Positions 49,540-60,059 are shown, counted from the first letter of the stretch. The stretch is 64,000 nucleotides of DNA from Pectobacterium aroidearum (GCF_041228105.1 NZ_CP166097.1:1488001-1552000), one strand, 5' to 3'. The notes: generated from the letters alone by a model not told the origin. A program made the numbers and translations.

Positions 49540-51108
49540 ATGTTTAGAGCGGTTATTGGGACTGGTCGTTTACGCACCTGTGCGGTAGCTATTGCCTTTT
49601 CTGGGCTCGTGCTTTCCGGGTGTGATAATAGTCAGAAACCAGTGGAAGCAGCAGCTCCGCCAGATTTGCAGGTGAAAACGGCACCGTTTGGCTGGGCTGC
49701 GCAATATCAGAATACGGATGGTAAGTTTTATGCAACGACGGGGGGCGAAGGTGCACATGAAAATAGCATTTATGTCGTGACCAGCCGCCAGGAATTAAAA
49801 GATGCGTTAAATAATATACGCAGTCCCCTTTATATCGCAGGCGATGCCGATGCGGAGTTGAAGGCAAAGTTAGAGCCTAAAATTATCTATTGGCAAGGCA
49901 CTATCCGCGGCGACGATTTAGGTAATGGGCGCTATGCGGATGCTGAGTATTATAAAACCAAGCCGAATAAAACAACGTTTGATTTTGATTTATATGTCAA
50001 AGCGTTCGATCAGGATTATATGGCGCAGTTGAAAGCGACGGCGGATGCGGGTGGCAGCGATGCGGCGGCGGCTAGCGCGGAACTGAGCCTGCTTAAGAAA
50101 CAAAATGGTCAACGCTCACAGTATGCCAACAACCAGAAGGCGCAGATTCAATTTCAGGTACCGCCGAATACCACGATTTTAGGCGTAGGTAGCGAAGCGA
50201 AACTGGTGGAAGGTTATTTATCCCTCAACACCCTAAGTCATACGTTTGGCAAAACTGATAACAGCAACATCATTATCCGTAATATTACCTTTCAGGCGCC
50301 GCGCGACTTTGCCCCTGCATGGGATGCCAGCGACGGCGATAAAGGGAACTGGAATGCCCGTTATGATGCCGTCTCGATTAATGCCAGCAAAAATGTTTGG
50401 GTTGATCACTGCACCTTTACGGATGGTGAACATCCTGACTATCAGGAACCGGTGTTATTTGGCAAACATATCCAACGCCATGATGGCCTGCTGGATATAG
50501 AAGACGCTGCCGATTATCTGACGATTTCCTACAACATTTTCGCTCAGCATGACAAAACGGTATTAATTGGCTCCGGTGACGGTGATAAAGGGGAATATCG
50601 AATCACTTTTGAAGGGAATTTATGGGACAACAGCGTGCAGCGTTCGCCGCGAGTGCGCTTTGGTCAGGTGCATTTGCTCAATAATTACCATCGCGGGGCA
50701 ACGGACACGAATTACCCCATTCTGTATGCCGTTGGGATGGGATTCGACTCCTCCATTCTTTCCGAAAGTAACGTGTTTAATTTCCAGGGCGGGGGGGCGG
50801 ATGAAAAGTTGATTATCGGCGCCTACAAGGGAAGCAAATTTAAAGACAACGGCTCCTGGTTCAATGGCAATCCGGCAAGCAATTTGAATCAAATCGCATT
50901 AGACAAATGCAGCGCATTGCAAGAGACCGAGAAGGCCGCTGCCGCAAACTCAGGGAAAGCAGTACCCGCATGGGCGCTGGAGACCTGCACCAATGAATTG
51001 GAATGGAGCCCGCCTTATGCGTACAGCGCAGGGAAATCCCTCGCCGTCGTTGAGAAATATGTTCTGGAAAATGCCGGTGCGGGAAAACTGGAGATTGCCC
51101 TGCCGTAG
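49540..51108 (+). CDS. Pectate lyase of family PL1 with lipoprotein signal
   Basis: A 522-residue enzyme cutting polygalacturonate by beta-elimination. PL1 signatures are present: NVWVDHCTFTDG near 285 (VWVDH at 286-290) and RSPRVRFGQVHLLNNYH, with the RxPxxR catalytic motif at 368-373. The N-terminus is unusual: LVLSGC is a lipobox, so Cys28 should be lipidated, and the mature protein would start Cys-Asp-Asn-Ser. Asp at +2 is the Lol-avoidance signal and the first four residues equal those of Klebsiella PulA. Most secreted pectate lyases have ordinary signal peptides. It lies between outB and outC, with a KdgR-like box upstream. Its secretion by Out is inferred. Confidence 0.88.
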   Translation: MFRAVIGTGRLRTCAVAIAFSGLVLSGCDNSQKPVEAAAPPDLQVKTAPFGWAAQYQNTDGKFYATTGGEGAHENSIYVVTSRQELKDALNNIRSPLYIAGDADAELKAKLEPKIIYWQGTIRGDDLGNGRYADAEYYKTKPNKTTFDFDLYVKAFDQDYMAQLKATADAGGSDAAAASAELSLLKKQNGQRSQYANNQKAQIQFQVPPNTTILGVGSEAKLVEGYLSLNTLSHTFGKTDNSNIIIRNITFQAPRDFAPAWDASDGDKGNWNARYDAVSINASKNVWVDHCTFTDGEHPDYQEPVLFGKHIQRHDGLLDIEDAADYLTISYNIFAQHDKTVLIGSGDGDKGEYRITFEGNLWDNSVQRSPRVRFGQVHLLNNYHRGATDTNYPILYAVGMGFDSSILSESNVFNFQGGGADEKLIIGAYKGSKFKDNGSWFNGNPASNLNQIALDKCSALQETEKAAAANSGKAVPAWALETCTNELEWSPPYAYSAGKSLAVVEKYVLENAGAGKLEIALP

Positions 51109-51234
51109 CCATCTGATCTTACTCGTTATTTAAATTTTCATCTGTAAACCCTCCGCCTGATGTGTGTCTCCCTGTGGTAATGATTCTGCTGCAGGGAGAA
51201 AGATGTCGGGCGATATAAAAATACAGGAAATGTT

Positions 51235-53214
51235 ATGACTGATTTTTTACCTCGTACTCGCCTTACGCTCTGCGCAACACTCGTTCTGAGCGGCCTGATT
51301 GCCGGATGCAGCGATAGCGACTCAACGCCGAATGTGGATGTTGACCGTTCTGCCGCGCCACAGAATCTTAAAGTGCCGACATTGGCCTATGATGACAACA
51401 GTGTGGTACTGGCCTGGGAAAAACCGACCAAACCTGCCGCGGGTATTAAGGATTACCGTGTCTACATGAATGGAACCTTGCTGGGCGGTACGATTGACAA
51501 CCTGAACACCCATTCGCCCGCCAAGCCTTATATCGATAACTTCTACAACGCGATCGATACCGATAACTGGCATGTTCGCGTTAGCTTCCATAATTTCAAG
51601 GTGACAAATCTGTCGCCGGAAACGGAATATCGCTTCACGGTGCGCGCGCTTTATGACGACGGCAAAGAATCGGTGGATAGTGAAACCATCGTGCAGAAAA
51701 CGACGGCGACGCCAGCCTCATTGAATGTAACCAACTACGGTGCAAAAGGGGATGGCATAGCCAATGACACGCTGGCTATTCAGAAGGCAATTGACGATTG
51801 TACGCCAACGGCGTATCCGAAAGGGTGTAAAGTCGTGGTTGAAGGGGGAACGTTTAAAACTGGCGCGCTGTTCCTGCATAGCGACATGACGTTTGAGGTT
51901 GCAAAAGGCGCTACGCTGCTGGGGTCGGCAAATGGCGACGACTATCCACTTGCCCGCGGCTACTATCTCTATCCTTACACTTCTCCTCAATTGCCTAAGC
52001 GTCCGCCTTCGCTGATCAACGTGTTGGAAGCGGACGATCGGGGCAATAGCCATGCCGGTACCTTTAAAAATATTCGTATCGTCGGACAGGGCACGATTGA
52101 TGGCAACGGTTGGATGCGCGGCATTAAAGCCAGTGATACAAACATTACTGAAATTGATGAATTAAAGAACGAATTGCCACTCTATCGTGCGAGCAAAGCG
52201 ACCAATGTTGGCAGTGACGGTATTCTGGCAAAAGACCAAACGGCCAAAGCCGTTACTGAAGGCATGTCACTGGAGGAAGCGTACAAAAACCGACGCTCCA
52301 GCCTGATGACGCTGCGCGGCGTGAGCAACATGTATCTGGAAGGGCTGACGATTCTGAACCCGGCTTACCACGGTGTGATGGTGCTGGAATCCGAAAATGT
52401 GGCGATGAATGCGCTGGTGCACACGACGTATGATGCGAATAATGCGGATGGCATTGAATTCGGCAACAGCCAAAACGTCATGGTATTCAATAACTTTTTT
52501 GATACAGGTGATGACAGCGTAAACTTTGCGGCAGGGTACGGTGCCGAGGTGGCGACGCTGGGGCAAAAAGCGCAGAGCGGGGCCTGGATCTTCAATAACT
52601 ACTTCCGCCGCGGACACGGCGCGGTGGTCACGGGTAGCCATACCGGTGCCTGGATTGAAAAAATTGTTGCTGAAGATAACGTCATGAATAAGACGGATGT
52701 TGGCTTGCGCATGAAGAGTCGACCCTATTATGGTGGCGGCTCGCGTGACGTGGTATTCCGTAATAACGCGATGCGTGATATTGTCAACGAGCCGTTCGTT
52801 TTCACTATCAAATATAAAGCGGACGTGAACGATACCCAGCCTGCGGCTGAACCTGCACAATTCCGTGATGTGACTGTATCCAACGTCACGATTGATGGCT
52901 CAGCGAAGAAAAACAGCATTCTGGTCGATGGGATGACCATCGCTGAGATGGCTGATGCGTATAAGTTCTCTTTTGAACGTGATGCCTATCATCAAGGCTT
53001 GCATTTTGAGAATGTAAAATTCAGAAGTGTAAAAGCCACGGACATTACGTTCCTGAAGAACAGTGACTTTAAAAATGTCATTTTTGAGAATGTACCGGGA
53101 GCCTGGAATTTCGGTCATATTGAAAATATCAGGCTCGAAGACCGTGTAAATAATGATGCCGCGCTGACGACCAGCGGTGATGAAACCATCACCCGGGAAG
53201 CCGCAACGGAATAA
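51235..53214 (+). CDS. pehX: Exo-polygalacturonase-type GH28 enzyme with FnIII domain and lipoprotein signal
   Basis: A 659-residue pectinase. A lipobox, LIAGC with Cys25 (Ser at +2, Asp at +3), starts the mature protein. A fibronectin III domain follows at about 43-155 (VVLAWEKPTKPAAGIKDYRVYMNG, SPETEYRFTVRALYDDG), then a right-handed beta-helix GH28 domain. Its catalytic motifs read N-A-D at 403-405 (usual NTD), DD at 426-427, GHG at 460-462 and R-M-K at 492-494. The FnIII-GH28 layout matches PehX exo-polygalacturonases, hence the symbol, though these usually lack a lipobox. It may be co-transcribed with the lyase gene. Confidence 0.85.
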   Translation: MTDFLPRTRLTLCATLVLSGLIAGCSDSDSTPNVDVDRSAAPQNLKVPTLAYDDNSVVLAWEKPTKPAAGIKDYRVYMNGTLLGGTIDNLNTHSPAKPYIDNFYNAIDTDNWHVRVSFHNFKVTNLSPETEYRFTVRALYDDGKESVDSETIVQKTTATPASLNVTNYGAKGDGIANDTLAIQKAIDDCTPTAYPKGCKVVVEGGTFKTGALFLHSDMTFEVAKGATLLGSANGDDYPLARGYYLYPYTSPQLPKRPPSLINVLEADDRGNSHAGTFKNIRIVGQGTIDGNGWMRGIKASDTNITEIDELKNELPLYRASKATNVGSDGILAKDQTAKAVTEGMSLEEAYKNRRSSLMTLRGVSNMYLEGLTILNPAYHGVMVLESENVAMNALVHTTYDANNADGIEFGNSQNVMVFNNFFDTGDDSVNFAAGYGAEVATLGQKAQSGAWIFNNYFRRGHGAVVTGSHTGAWIEKIVAEDNVMNKTDVGLRMKSRPYYGGGSRDVVFRNNAMRDIVNEPFVFTIKYKADVNDTQPAAEPAQFRDVTVSNVTIDGSAKKNSILVDGMTIAEMADAYKFSFERDAYHQGLHFENVKFRSVKATDITFLKNSDFKNVIFENVPGAWNFGHIENIRLEDRVNNDAALTTSGDETITREAATE

Positions 53215-53221
53215 GGCATTT

Positions 53222-53245
53222 TCCCCACGCCCATCGGCGTGGGGA
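53222..53245 (+). promoter_or_regulatory. Stem-loop between pehX and outC
   Basis: CCCCACGCC and GGCGTGGGG pair perfectly around a four-base CATC loop, seven bases after the pehX stop and 20 before outC. There is no T tract on either strand, so it may attenuate read-through or protect message ends rather than end transcription fully. Confidence 0.6.
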
Positions 53246-53264
53246 GTATTATGGATGATTATCT

Positions 53265-54128
53265 ATGGCACGATTGCAAGCTTTCAAAGAACCGTCTTTT
53301 AATTCGTTGGTTGCGACTTTTCGGTCACTGCCCGCGCCGCTGATCCGACGTATCGTGTTGGGGCTGATTTTACTGCTGATTTGCCAGCAGTTGGCCGTCT
53401 TGACCTGGCGCTTTCTCCTTCCTGAAGATTCACGCATTGTTGGCGTGTCGGTGACGCCTGCCCAGGCGAAAGAAAAACCCGTGACGCCCGGCGACTTTAC
53501 CCTGTTTGGCCATGCTCCTGATGCGGATGCTGCCGCGGCTAACGATGCCGCGCTATCTGGTGATATACCGCTGACATCGTTAAATATCAGTCTGACAGGG
53601 GTTCTGGCGAGTGAAGATGCTAAGCGTTCGATTGCCATCATCGCTAAAGATAGTCAGCAATACAGCCGCAACGTCGGCGATGCCATTCCGGGCTATGAAG
53701 CCAAAATTGTGACTATCTCTGCCGATCGTGTTGTGATCCAGTATCAGGGGCGCTATGAAGCGCTGCATTTGTATCAGGAAGAAAACACCGCCGATGCACC
53801 GTCGTCTTCTGGCGCATTTAGTCAGGTGAAAGAGGAAATACAAAAAAATCCCCTCTCGGCGCAGGATTACCTCACCATTTCTCCCGTCACGGAAGAAGAA
53901 GTACTGAAAGGATATCAGTTAAACCCCGGCAAAAAACCCGATCTTTTCTACCGCGCAGGCTTGCAGGACAACGATCTCGCAGTGTCATTAAACGGCATGG
54001 ATTTACGCGATGCAGGTCAGGCACAGCAGGCGATGGCGCAACTGGCAGGGATGAGCAAATTTAATTTGACCGTTGAGCGTGATGGTCAACAGCAGGATAT
54101 ATATCTGGCATTGGATGGAGACCACTAA
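53265..54128 (+). CDS. outC: Type II secretion protein OutC
   Basis: A bitopic inner-membrane protein of 287 residues that links the inner-membrane platform to the secretin. One transmembrane helix (about 26-46, IRRIVLGLILLLICQQLAVL) follows a short cytoplasmic N-terminus. The periplasmic homology region (about 85-165) begins near FTLFGHAPD, and a C-terminal PDZ domain (about 200-287) includes YQLNPGKKPDLFYRAGLQDNDLAVSLNGMDLRD. It heads the outC-N cluster. Confidence 0.95.
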   Translation: MARLQAFKEPSFNSLVATFRSLPAPLIRRIVLGLILLLICQQLAVLTWRFLLPEDSRIVGVSVTPAQAKEKPVTPGDFTLFGHAPDADAAAANDAALSGDIPLTSLNISLTGVLASEDAKRSIAIIAKDSQQYSRNVGDAIPGYEAKIVTISADRVVIQYQGRYEALHLYQEENTADAPSSSGAFSQVKEEIQKNPLSAQDYLTISPVTEEEVLKGYQLNPGKKPDLFYRAGLQDNDLAVSLNGMDLRDAGQAQQAMAQLAGMSKFNLTVERDGQQQDIYLALDGDH

Positions 54129-56169
54129 TTTGTTTAGCAAGGGACAGGGATTTTTTAAGCCTCAGGTTTTTTCAAAACATAAAAACCAATGGCTTGGTCA
54201 TGTACGCCGTAAGAGCATGTTATTACTCAGCGGGAGCGTTTTGCTGATGGCGTCATCATTGGCGTGGAGCGCCGAATTCTCCGCCAGTTTTAAGGGCACG
54301 GATATTCAGGAGTTTATCAACACCGTCAGTAAGAATTTGAATAAGACGGTCATTATCGATCCGTCGGTCAGCGGAACGATCACCGTACGCAGCTATGACA
54401 TGATGAACGAAGAACAGTATTATCAGTTCTTCCTGAGCGTGCTGGATGTCTATGGATTTACCGTTATTCCGATGGATAACAACGTCCTGAAAATCATTCG
54501 CTCGAAGGATGCGAAATCGACGTCTATGCCGCTGGCGACTGACGATCAGCCAGGCATTGGCGATGAAGTGGTGACGCGCGTCGTGCCGGTGAACAATGTC
54601 GCTGCCCGCGATTTGGCGCCGCTGCTACGCCAGTTGAACGATAACGCTGGCGCCGGGAGCGTGGTGCATTACGAACCGTCGAACGTGCTGCTGATGACCG
54701 GCCGCGCGGGGGTGATCAAAAGGTTGATGACGATTGTTGAACGGGTTGATCAGACGGGCGATCGGAATGTGACCAGCATACCGCTGTCTTACGCTTCCTC
54801 GACGGAAGTGGTGAAAATGGTGAATGAGCTGAACAAGATGGATGAGAAATCCGCCTTGCCCGGCATGTTGACCGCCAACGTGGTGGCTGACGAACGAACC
54901 AACTCGGTGCTGGTGCGCGGAGAACCAAACTCACGCCAGCGCGTTATCGACATGATCAAACAGCTCGATCGCCAGCAGGCGGTACAGGGCAACACCAAAG
55001 TTATCTACCTTAAGTACGCGAAAGCGGCCGATCTGGTCGAAGTGCTCACTGGCGTCGGCGACAGTATTCAAACCGACCAGCAAAATGCGCTGCCTGCGCT
55101 GCGCAAAGACATTTCGATTAAGGCCCACGAACAAACTAACTCACTGATTGTGAATGCGGCACCTGACATCATGCGCGATCTGGAACAGGTGATTGCACAG
55201 TTGGATATCCGCCGTCCGCAGGTACTGGTCGAAGCGATTATCGCGGAAGTACAGGATGCCGATGGAATGAATCTGGGCGTTCAATGGGCGAATAAAAATG
55301 CCGGGGTAACGCAATTCACCAATACGGGATTGCCGATTACGACAATGATGGCAGGAGCGGACCAATTTCGACGTGATGGAACGCTTGGCACGGCAGCGAC
55401 AACGGCACTTGGCGGTTTCAACGGGATTGCCGCCGGTTTTTATCAGGGTAACTGGGGCATGCTGATGACGGCGCTGTCCAGCAACAGCAAGAACGATATT
55501 CTGGCAACGCCCAGTATTGTGACGCTGGATAATATGGAAGCGACGTTTAACGTTGGGCAGGAAGTACCTGTATTGGCAGGTTCGCAGACGACATCCGGCG
55601 ACAACGTTTTCCAAACGGTGGAACGTAAAACGGTCGGTATCAAACTGAAGGTGAAACCCCAAATCAACGAAGGCGACTCCGTTCTGCTGGAAATCGAACA
55701 GGAAGTCTCCAGCGTGGCTGATGCCGCCTCCAGCAGCAGCACCAACCTTGGCGCAACATTCAATACGCGTACCGTTAATAACGCGGTGCTGGTCAGCAGC
55801 GGCGAAACCGTGGTGGTGGGCGGCTTGCTGGATAAAAGTACGAATGAGTCTGCAAGCAAAGTGCCCCTATTGGGCGATATTCCCGTTCTGGGATACTTGT
55901 TCCGTTCCAACAGTCAGGAAACGAAAAAGCGTAACCTGATGCTGTTTATCCGTCCTTCCATTATTCGCGATCGCAGTCAGTACCAGAGTGCTTCTGCCAG
56001 TAAGTATCATTCGTTCAATGCTGAAGAAGAGAAGCAGCGAGAGGCGAATGGCGGGAAGGCTAATCTGCTGGATAACGATTTACTGCGCTTGCCGGAAGGC
56101 GGGAACGCCTATACGTTTCGTCAGGTTCAGTCCTCCATTGTGGCGTTTTATCCGGCGGGCGGGAAATGA
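54115..56169 (+). CDS. outD: Type II secretin OutD
   Basis: The outer-membrane channel of the Out system, about 684 residues. After a signal peptide ([20 protein letters not shown], mature start near AEFSASF) come the N0 domain ([25 protein letters not shown]) and N1-N3 repeats. The secretin core has [14 protein letters not shown] and VGGLLDKS, and a C-terminal S-domain reads [17 protein letters not shown], where pilotin binds. The start is uncertain: ATG at 54115 has little ribosome site, while TTG at 54130, after the outC stop, follows GGAG. A frame open from 54073 is unlikely. Confidence 0.94.
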   Translation: METTNLFSKGQGFFKPQVFSKHKNQWLGHVRRKSMLLLSGSVLLMASSLAWSAEFSASFKGTDIQEFINTVSKNLNKTVIIDPSVSGTITVRSYDMMNEEQYYQFFLSVLDVYGFTVIPMDNNVLKIIRSKDAKSTSMPLATDDQPGIGDEVVTRVVPVNNVAARDLAPLLRQLNDNAGAGSVVHYEPSNVLLMTGRAGVIKRLMTIVERVDQTGDRNVTSIPLSYASSTEVVKMVNELNKMDEKSALPGMLTANVVADERTNSVLVRGEPNSRQRVIDMIKQLDRQQAVQGNTKVIYLKYAKAADLVEVLTGVGDSIQTDQQNALPALRKDISIKAHEQTNSLIVNAAPDIMRDLEQVIAQLDIRRPQVLVEAIIAEVQDADGMNLGVQWANKNAGVTQFTNTGLPITTMMAGADQFRRDGTLGTAATTALGGFNGIAAGFYQGNWGMLMTALSSNSKNDILATPSIVTLDNMEATFNVGQEVPVLAGSQTTSGDNVFQTVERKTVGIKLKVKPQINEGDSVLLEIEQEVSSVADAASSSSTNLGATFNTRTVNNAVLVSSGETVVVGGLLDKSTNESASKVPLLGDIPVLGYLFRSNSQETKKRNLMLFIRPSIIRDRSQYQSASASKYHSFNAEEEKQREANGGKANLLDNDLLRLPEGGNAYTFRQVQSSIVAFYPAGGK

Positions 56170-57662
56170 GTGACGTTGCCTCCCAGATTATAGAATTACG
56201 CCCCATACTGCCTTTTGCCTATGCTCGGTCGCAGCAAATTTTGCTGTTGCAGCGGGAAAATGATACCGGTCTGCGGACGATCTGTGTCGCGCAAACGCCG
56301 CCAGCCGCCTTGCTGGAAGCACGTCGGATTGCAGGCTGTTCGCTTAAGATTGAACGCGTTACTGAAGACGAATTTGAGCGGCAATTAGTTATCAGCTATC
56401 AGCGTGATTCGGAAGAAGCCCGTCGTCTGATGGAAGACATCGGCAATGAGATGGATTTCTATACGCTGGTGGAAGAGCTACCGGACAGCGATGATTTGCT
56501 TGATGCCGATGATGATGCGCCGATTATCCGCCTGATCAATGCGATGCTGACTGAAGCGATTAAGGATAAGGCGTCGGATATTCATATCGAAACGTATGAG
56601 CGCTATTTGTTGATCCGTTTCCGTGTCGACGGTGTGCTGCGTGAAATCCTGCGTCCACAGCGTAAGCTGGCGTCGCTGCTGGTATCGCGTATCAAGGTCA
56701 TGGCCAAGCTGGATATTGCGGAAAAACGTATCCCGCAGGATGGGCGCATGGCGCTGCGGGTGGGAGGACGAGCGATTGACGTTCGTGTCTCCACGCTGCC
56801 ATCGAACTATGGTGAACGCGTTGTGCTGCGTTTGCTGGATAAAAACAGCGTGAAGCTCGATCTTGAACTGCTGGGCATGTCGGAGCGCAACCGGCAGCAA
56901 CTGGACAGCCTGATCCATCGTCCACATGGCATTATTCTTGTCACCGGTCCGACAGGGTCGGGGAAAAGTACCACGCTGTACGCTGCGCTCAGCCGCCTGA
57001 ATGCCTCGGAACGTAACATCATGACGGTGGAAGATCCCATCGAGTATGAGCTGGAAGGCATTGGGCAAACCCAGGTCAATACCAAGGTGGATATGACGTT
57101 TGCCCGCGGACTGCGTGCCATTCTGCGTCAGGACCCGGACGTTGTGCTGGTAGGGGAAATTCGTGATGGTGAAACGGCGCAGATTGCCGTGCAGGCATCG
57201 CTGACCGGTCACCTTGTGTTATCCACACTGCATACCAATAGCGCGCTGGGCGCGCTGTCTCGTTTACAGGATATGGGCGTCGAGCCTTTCCTGCTGTCAA
57301 CCTCTTTGCTGGGCGTGCTTGCACAGCGTCTGGTCAGAACGCTGTGTTCTGAGTGTAGCCAGCCGCATCCGGTTGATCCGGTTCAGGCCGAACAAATGGG
57401 GATCGCACCGGGTACGCTGCTGCATAACCCGGTGGGTTGCCCGCAGTGTAGCTATACCGGCTATCGGGGACGTATCGGCATTCATGAACTGGTACTGATC
57501 AATGACGACGTTCGCGCCGCGATCCACCGCAGCGACGGTGAAATGGCGATTGCGCAGATTCTGGGCACAAGTCGAACGACAATTCGTCAGGACGGGCTGG
57601 AAAAGGTACTGGCGGGGTTCACGACCTGGGAAGAAGTGATCCGCGTAACCAAAGAGGAATGA
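56166..57662 (+). CDS. outE: Type II secretion ATPase OutE
   Basis: The cytoplasmic hexameric ATPase that powers secretion, 498 residues. The N-terminal domain binds OutL. The catalytic domain has Walker [11 protein letters not shown] near 260, the Asp box [15 protein letters not shown], Walker [19 protein letters not shown], and the His box [14 protein letters not shown] zinc knuckle is formed by Cys394/Cys397 and Cys425/Cys428. Overlaps outD by four bases. Confidence 0.97.
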   Translation: MSDVASQIIELRPILPFAYARSQQILLLQRENDTGLRTICVAQTPPAALLEARRIAGCSLKIERVTEDEFERQLVISYQRDSEEARRLMEDIGNEMDFYTLVEELPDSDDLLDADDDAPIIRLINAMLTEAIKDKASDIHIETYERYLLIRFRVDGVLREILRPQRKLASLLVSRIKVMAKLDIAEKRIPQDGRMALRVGGRAIDVRVSTLPSNYGERVVLRLLDKNSVKLDLELLGMSERNRQQLDSLIHRPHGIILVTGPTGSGKSTTLYAALSRLNASERNIMTVEDPIEYELEGIGQTQVNTKVDMTFARGLRAILRQDPDVVLVGEIRDGETAQIAVQASLTGHLVLSTLHTNSALGALSRLQDMGVEPFLLSTSLLGVLAQRLVRTLCSECSQPHPVDPVQAEQMGIAPGTLLHNPVGCPQCSYTGYRGRIGIHELVLINDDVRAAIHRSDGEMAIAQILGTSRTTIRQDGLEKVLAGFTTWEEVIRVTKEE

Positions 57663-57663
57663 T

Positions 57664-58890
57664 ATGGCACAGTACCACTATCAGGCGCTGGATGCGCAAG
57701 GGAAAAAATGCCGTGGCACTCAGGAAGCGGACTCTGCCAGACAGGCGCGTCAGCTATTGCGGGAGCGCGGACTGGTGCCGCTGTCGGTTGATGAAGGTCG
57801 CGGTGACCAGCAGAAATCCGGTTCTACGGGGTTTTCCCTACGCCGCAAAATTCGTATCAGTACCTCAGATTTGGCGCTGTTGACTCGCCAGTTGGCGACG
57901 CTGGTGGCGGCGTCATTGCCGCTGGAAGAAGCGCTGGATGCGGTGGCGAAACAGAGCGAAAAGCCGCATCTGAGCCAGTTGATGGCGGCAGTGCGCAGCA
58001 AGGTTATGGAAGGGCATTCGCTGGCCGATGCGATGAAATGTTTTCCCAGCAGCTTTGAGCGACTGTATTGCGCGATGGTGGCCGCAGGCGAGACCTCCGG
58101 ACACCTTGATGAAGTGCTTAACCGACTGGCGGACTATACCGAGCAGCGCCAGCAGATGCGCAGCCGCATCCAGCAGGCGATGATCTATCCGTGCGTGCTT
58201 ACCGTTGTCGCGATTGCCGTGGTCAGCATTTTGCTATCCGTTGTGGTACCAAAAGTCGTCGAGCAATTTATTCATATGAAGCAGGCGCTGCCGCTTTCAA
58301 CCCGCGTGTTGATGGGAATAAGCGATGCCGTGCGCACATTCGGGCCGTGGGTGGTGCTGGCGCTGTTGGCCGCGTTCATGGCGCTACGCGTGATGCTGCG
58401 ACAGGAAAAACGGCGTATCAATTTCCATCGGCGTTTGCTGTATTTGCCACTGCTTGGCCGTATTGCTCGCGGTCTGAATACGGCACGTTACGCGCGGACG
58501 CTCAGTATTCTCAACGCCAGTGCCGTGCCGCTGTTGCAGGCGATGCGCATTAGCGGCGATGTGATGAGTAATGACTATGCCCGCCATCGGCTCTCTCTGG
58601 CGACGGATGCGGTACGAGAAGGCGTCAGTCTGCATAAAGCGCTGGAACAGACGGCGCTCTTTCCCCCAATGATGCGTCATATGATCGCCAGCGGTGAACG
58701 CAGTGGCGAATTGGACAGCATGCTGGAACGGGCGGCGGATAATCAGGATCGGGAATTCAGTTCGCAGATGACGCTGGCGCTGGGGTTATTTGAACCTCTG
58801 CTGGTGGTCAGCATGGCGGCGGTGGTGCTGTTTATCGTACTGGCGATTTTACAGCCGATTCTGCAACTGAATACGTTAATGAGTTCGTAA
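57664..58890 (+). CDS. outF: Type II secretion inner-membrane platform protein OutF
   Basis: A 408-residue polytopic protein with two repeated T2SSF domains (about 70-190 and 270-395). Three or so transmembrane helices sit near 170-190, 220-240 and 375-400. [26 protein letters not shown] and [29 protein letters not shown] mark the two domains. It is thought to be the platform that moves or anchors the growing pseudopilus. It begins one base after the outE stop. Confidence 0.96.
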   Translation: MAQYHYQALDAQGKKCRGTQEADSARQARQLLRERGLVPLSVDEGRGDQQKSGSTGFSLRRKIRISTSDLALLTRQLATLVAASLPLEEALDAVAKQSEKPHLSQLMAAVRSKVMEGHSLADAMKCFPSSFERLYCAMVAAGETSGHLDEVLNRLADYTEQRQQMRSRIQQAMIYPCVLTVVAIAVVSILLSVVVPKVVEQFIHMKQALPLSTRVLMGISDAVRTFGPWVVLALLAAFMALRVMLRQEKRRINFHRRLLYLPLLGRIARGLNTARYARTLSILNASAVPLLQAMRISGDVMSNDYARHRLSLATDAVREGVSLHKALEQTALFPPMMRHMIASGERSGELDSMLERAADNQDREFSSQMTLALGLFEPLLVVSMAAVVLFIVLAILQPILQLNTLMSS

Positions 58891-58922
58891 GCGAACCAAC
58901 AATTGAACGAGGAAAAGTAAGG

Positions 58923-59393
58923 ATGCAACAGTCTCAGCGTAGTTGTGGACAAAATAGTTATGGTCAGCATGGTTATGGCCAACGTGGTTTTACCCTGTTG
59001 GAAATTATGGTGGTGATCGTCATTCTCGGCGTACTGGCGAGTCTGGTGGTACCCAATCTGATGGGGAATAAGGAAAAAGCGGATCGGCAAAAAGCCGTCA
59101 GCGATATTGTGTCTCTCGAAAGCGCACTCGACATGTACAAACTGGATAACAACCGTTACCCGTCCACGGAGCAGGGACTGAAAGCGCTGGTGACGAAACC
59201 AACCGTTCAGCCGGAACCGCGTAACTACCCAGCCGATGGCTATATCCGCCGCTTACCACAGGATCCGTGGGGCTCGGAGTATCAACTGTTGAACCCTGGT
59301 CAGCACGGTAAGCTGGATATCTTCTCTCTGGGGCCAGATGGCATGCCGGGAACGGAAGATGATATCGGCAACTGGAATCTGGATAAAAAATAA
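58923..59393 (+). CDS. outG: Major pseudopilin OutG, with a lengthened leader
   Basis: The main subunit of the type II pseudopilus, 156 residues. Cleavage by OutO should fall at G22 before FTLLEIMVVIVILGVLASLVVPNLMGNKEKAD, with Glu5 of the mature protein conserved. The C-terminal calcium-binding loop region LGPDGMPGTEDDIGNWN is intact. The prepilin leader is unusually long (22 residues against about 6-8 usual) because of a threefold 15-nt repeat, giving a Ser/Gly-Tyr/Cys-Gly-Gln pattern. The mature part looks normal. Confidence 0.95.
   Translation: MQQSQRSCGQNSYGQHGYGQRGFTLLEIMVVIVILGVLASLVVPNLMGNKEKADRQKAVSDIVSLESALDMYKLDNNRYPSTEQGLKALVTKPTVQPEPRNYPADGYIRRLPQDPWGSEYQLLNPGQHGKLDIFSLGPDGMPGTEDDIGNWNLDKK
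58941..58985 (+). repeat. Three 15-nt tandem repeats in the outG leader
   Basis: Codons AGT TGT GGA CAA AAT, AGT TAT GGT CAG CAT and GGT TAT GGC CAA CGT are three diverged copies of a five-codon unit, in frame, just before the GFTLLE cleavage site. The reading frame is kept. Confidence 0.85.
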
Positions 59394-59492
59394 AGGCATG
59401 GGGCGATATGCCCGTCTTTATAAGTGACTGTTGCAGATGGATCTGTGGATAGTTGCTGTCGATAGCGTGCGGGAAAAGGATGGCAAGGCGCA

Positions 59493-60055
59493 ATGAAGCG
59501 GTCAACGAGGAAACAACAGGGGTTTACCCTGCTGGAAATGATGCTGGTCGTGTTACTGGCGGGCATTGCAGCTAGCATGGTGGTCATGGCGTTTCCTCGC
59601 GAACGCCAGAACGACAGCGCGTGGCAGTTGGCTCGCTTTCAGGCGCAGTTAGAGTTTGCCGCTGAAAGCAGTCAGGTTAACGAATACATGCTGGGTGTTC
59701 GCATCTATCCCGACCGCTGGCAGTTTTATCAACTTCAGCGACCCGCTGCATCGGAAGGGACACCGATCCCGAGCGGCGATCGCTGGCAGGGCTACAAGTG
59801 GCAGCCGTGGCAACCGCATCGGGTGAGCGCCTCGGCGACGCTGCCTGAGGCATTACTGCTTGAGCTCTTGCAGGCCGATGGGAAAAAAGTGGATAAAACG
59901 CAGAGTGGCGACGATCCCGATATCCTGATTTTGCCCGGCGGTGAAATCACGCCTTTCCGTCTGCTCGTTAAGTCTAAAGACAAAGCGCTCTCGAATTGGC
60001 TTCAGGTCGATAGCAACGGAAAATTTGTGACGTCGATGAGTCAAGGTAAGAAACG

Positions 60056-60059
<4 letters not shown>
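59493..60059 (+). CDS. outH: Minor pseudopilin OutH
   Basis: A 188-residue minor pseudopilin. The short leader MKSTRK-type basic start (MKRSTRKQQG) is cut before FTLLEMMLVVLLAGIAASMVVMAF. The globular part is that of GspH. A 99-base gap separates it from outG and holds no supported gene. Overlaps outI by four bases. Confidence 0.94.

Noticed and set aside
56478..57212. Long minus-strand frame opposite outE
   Set aside because: Shadow of outE; no domain, and outE motifs are complete.
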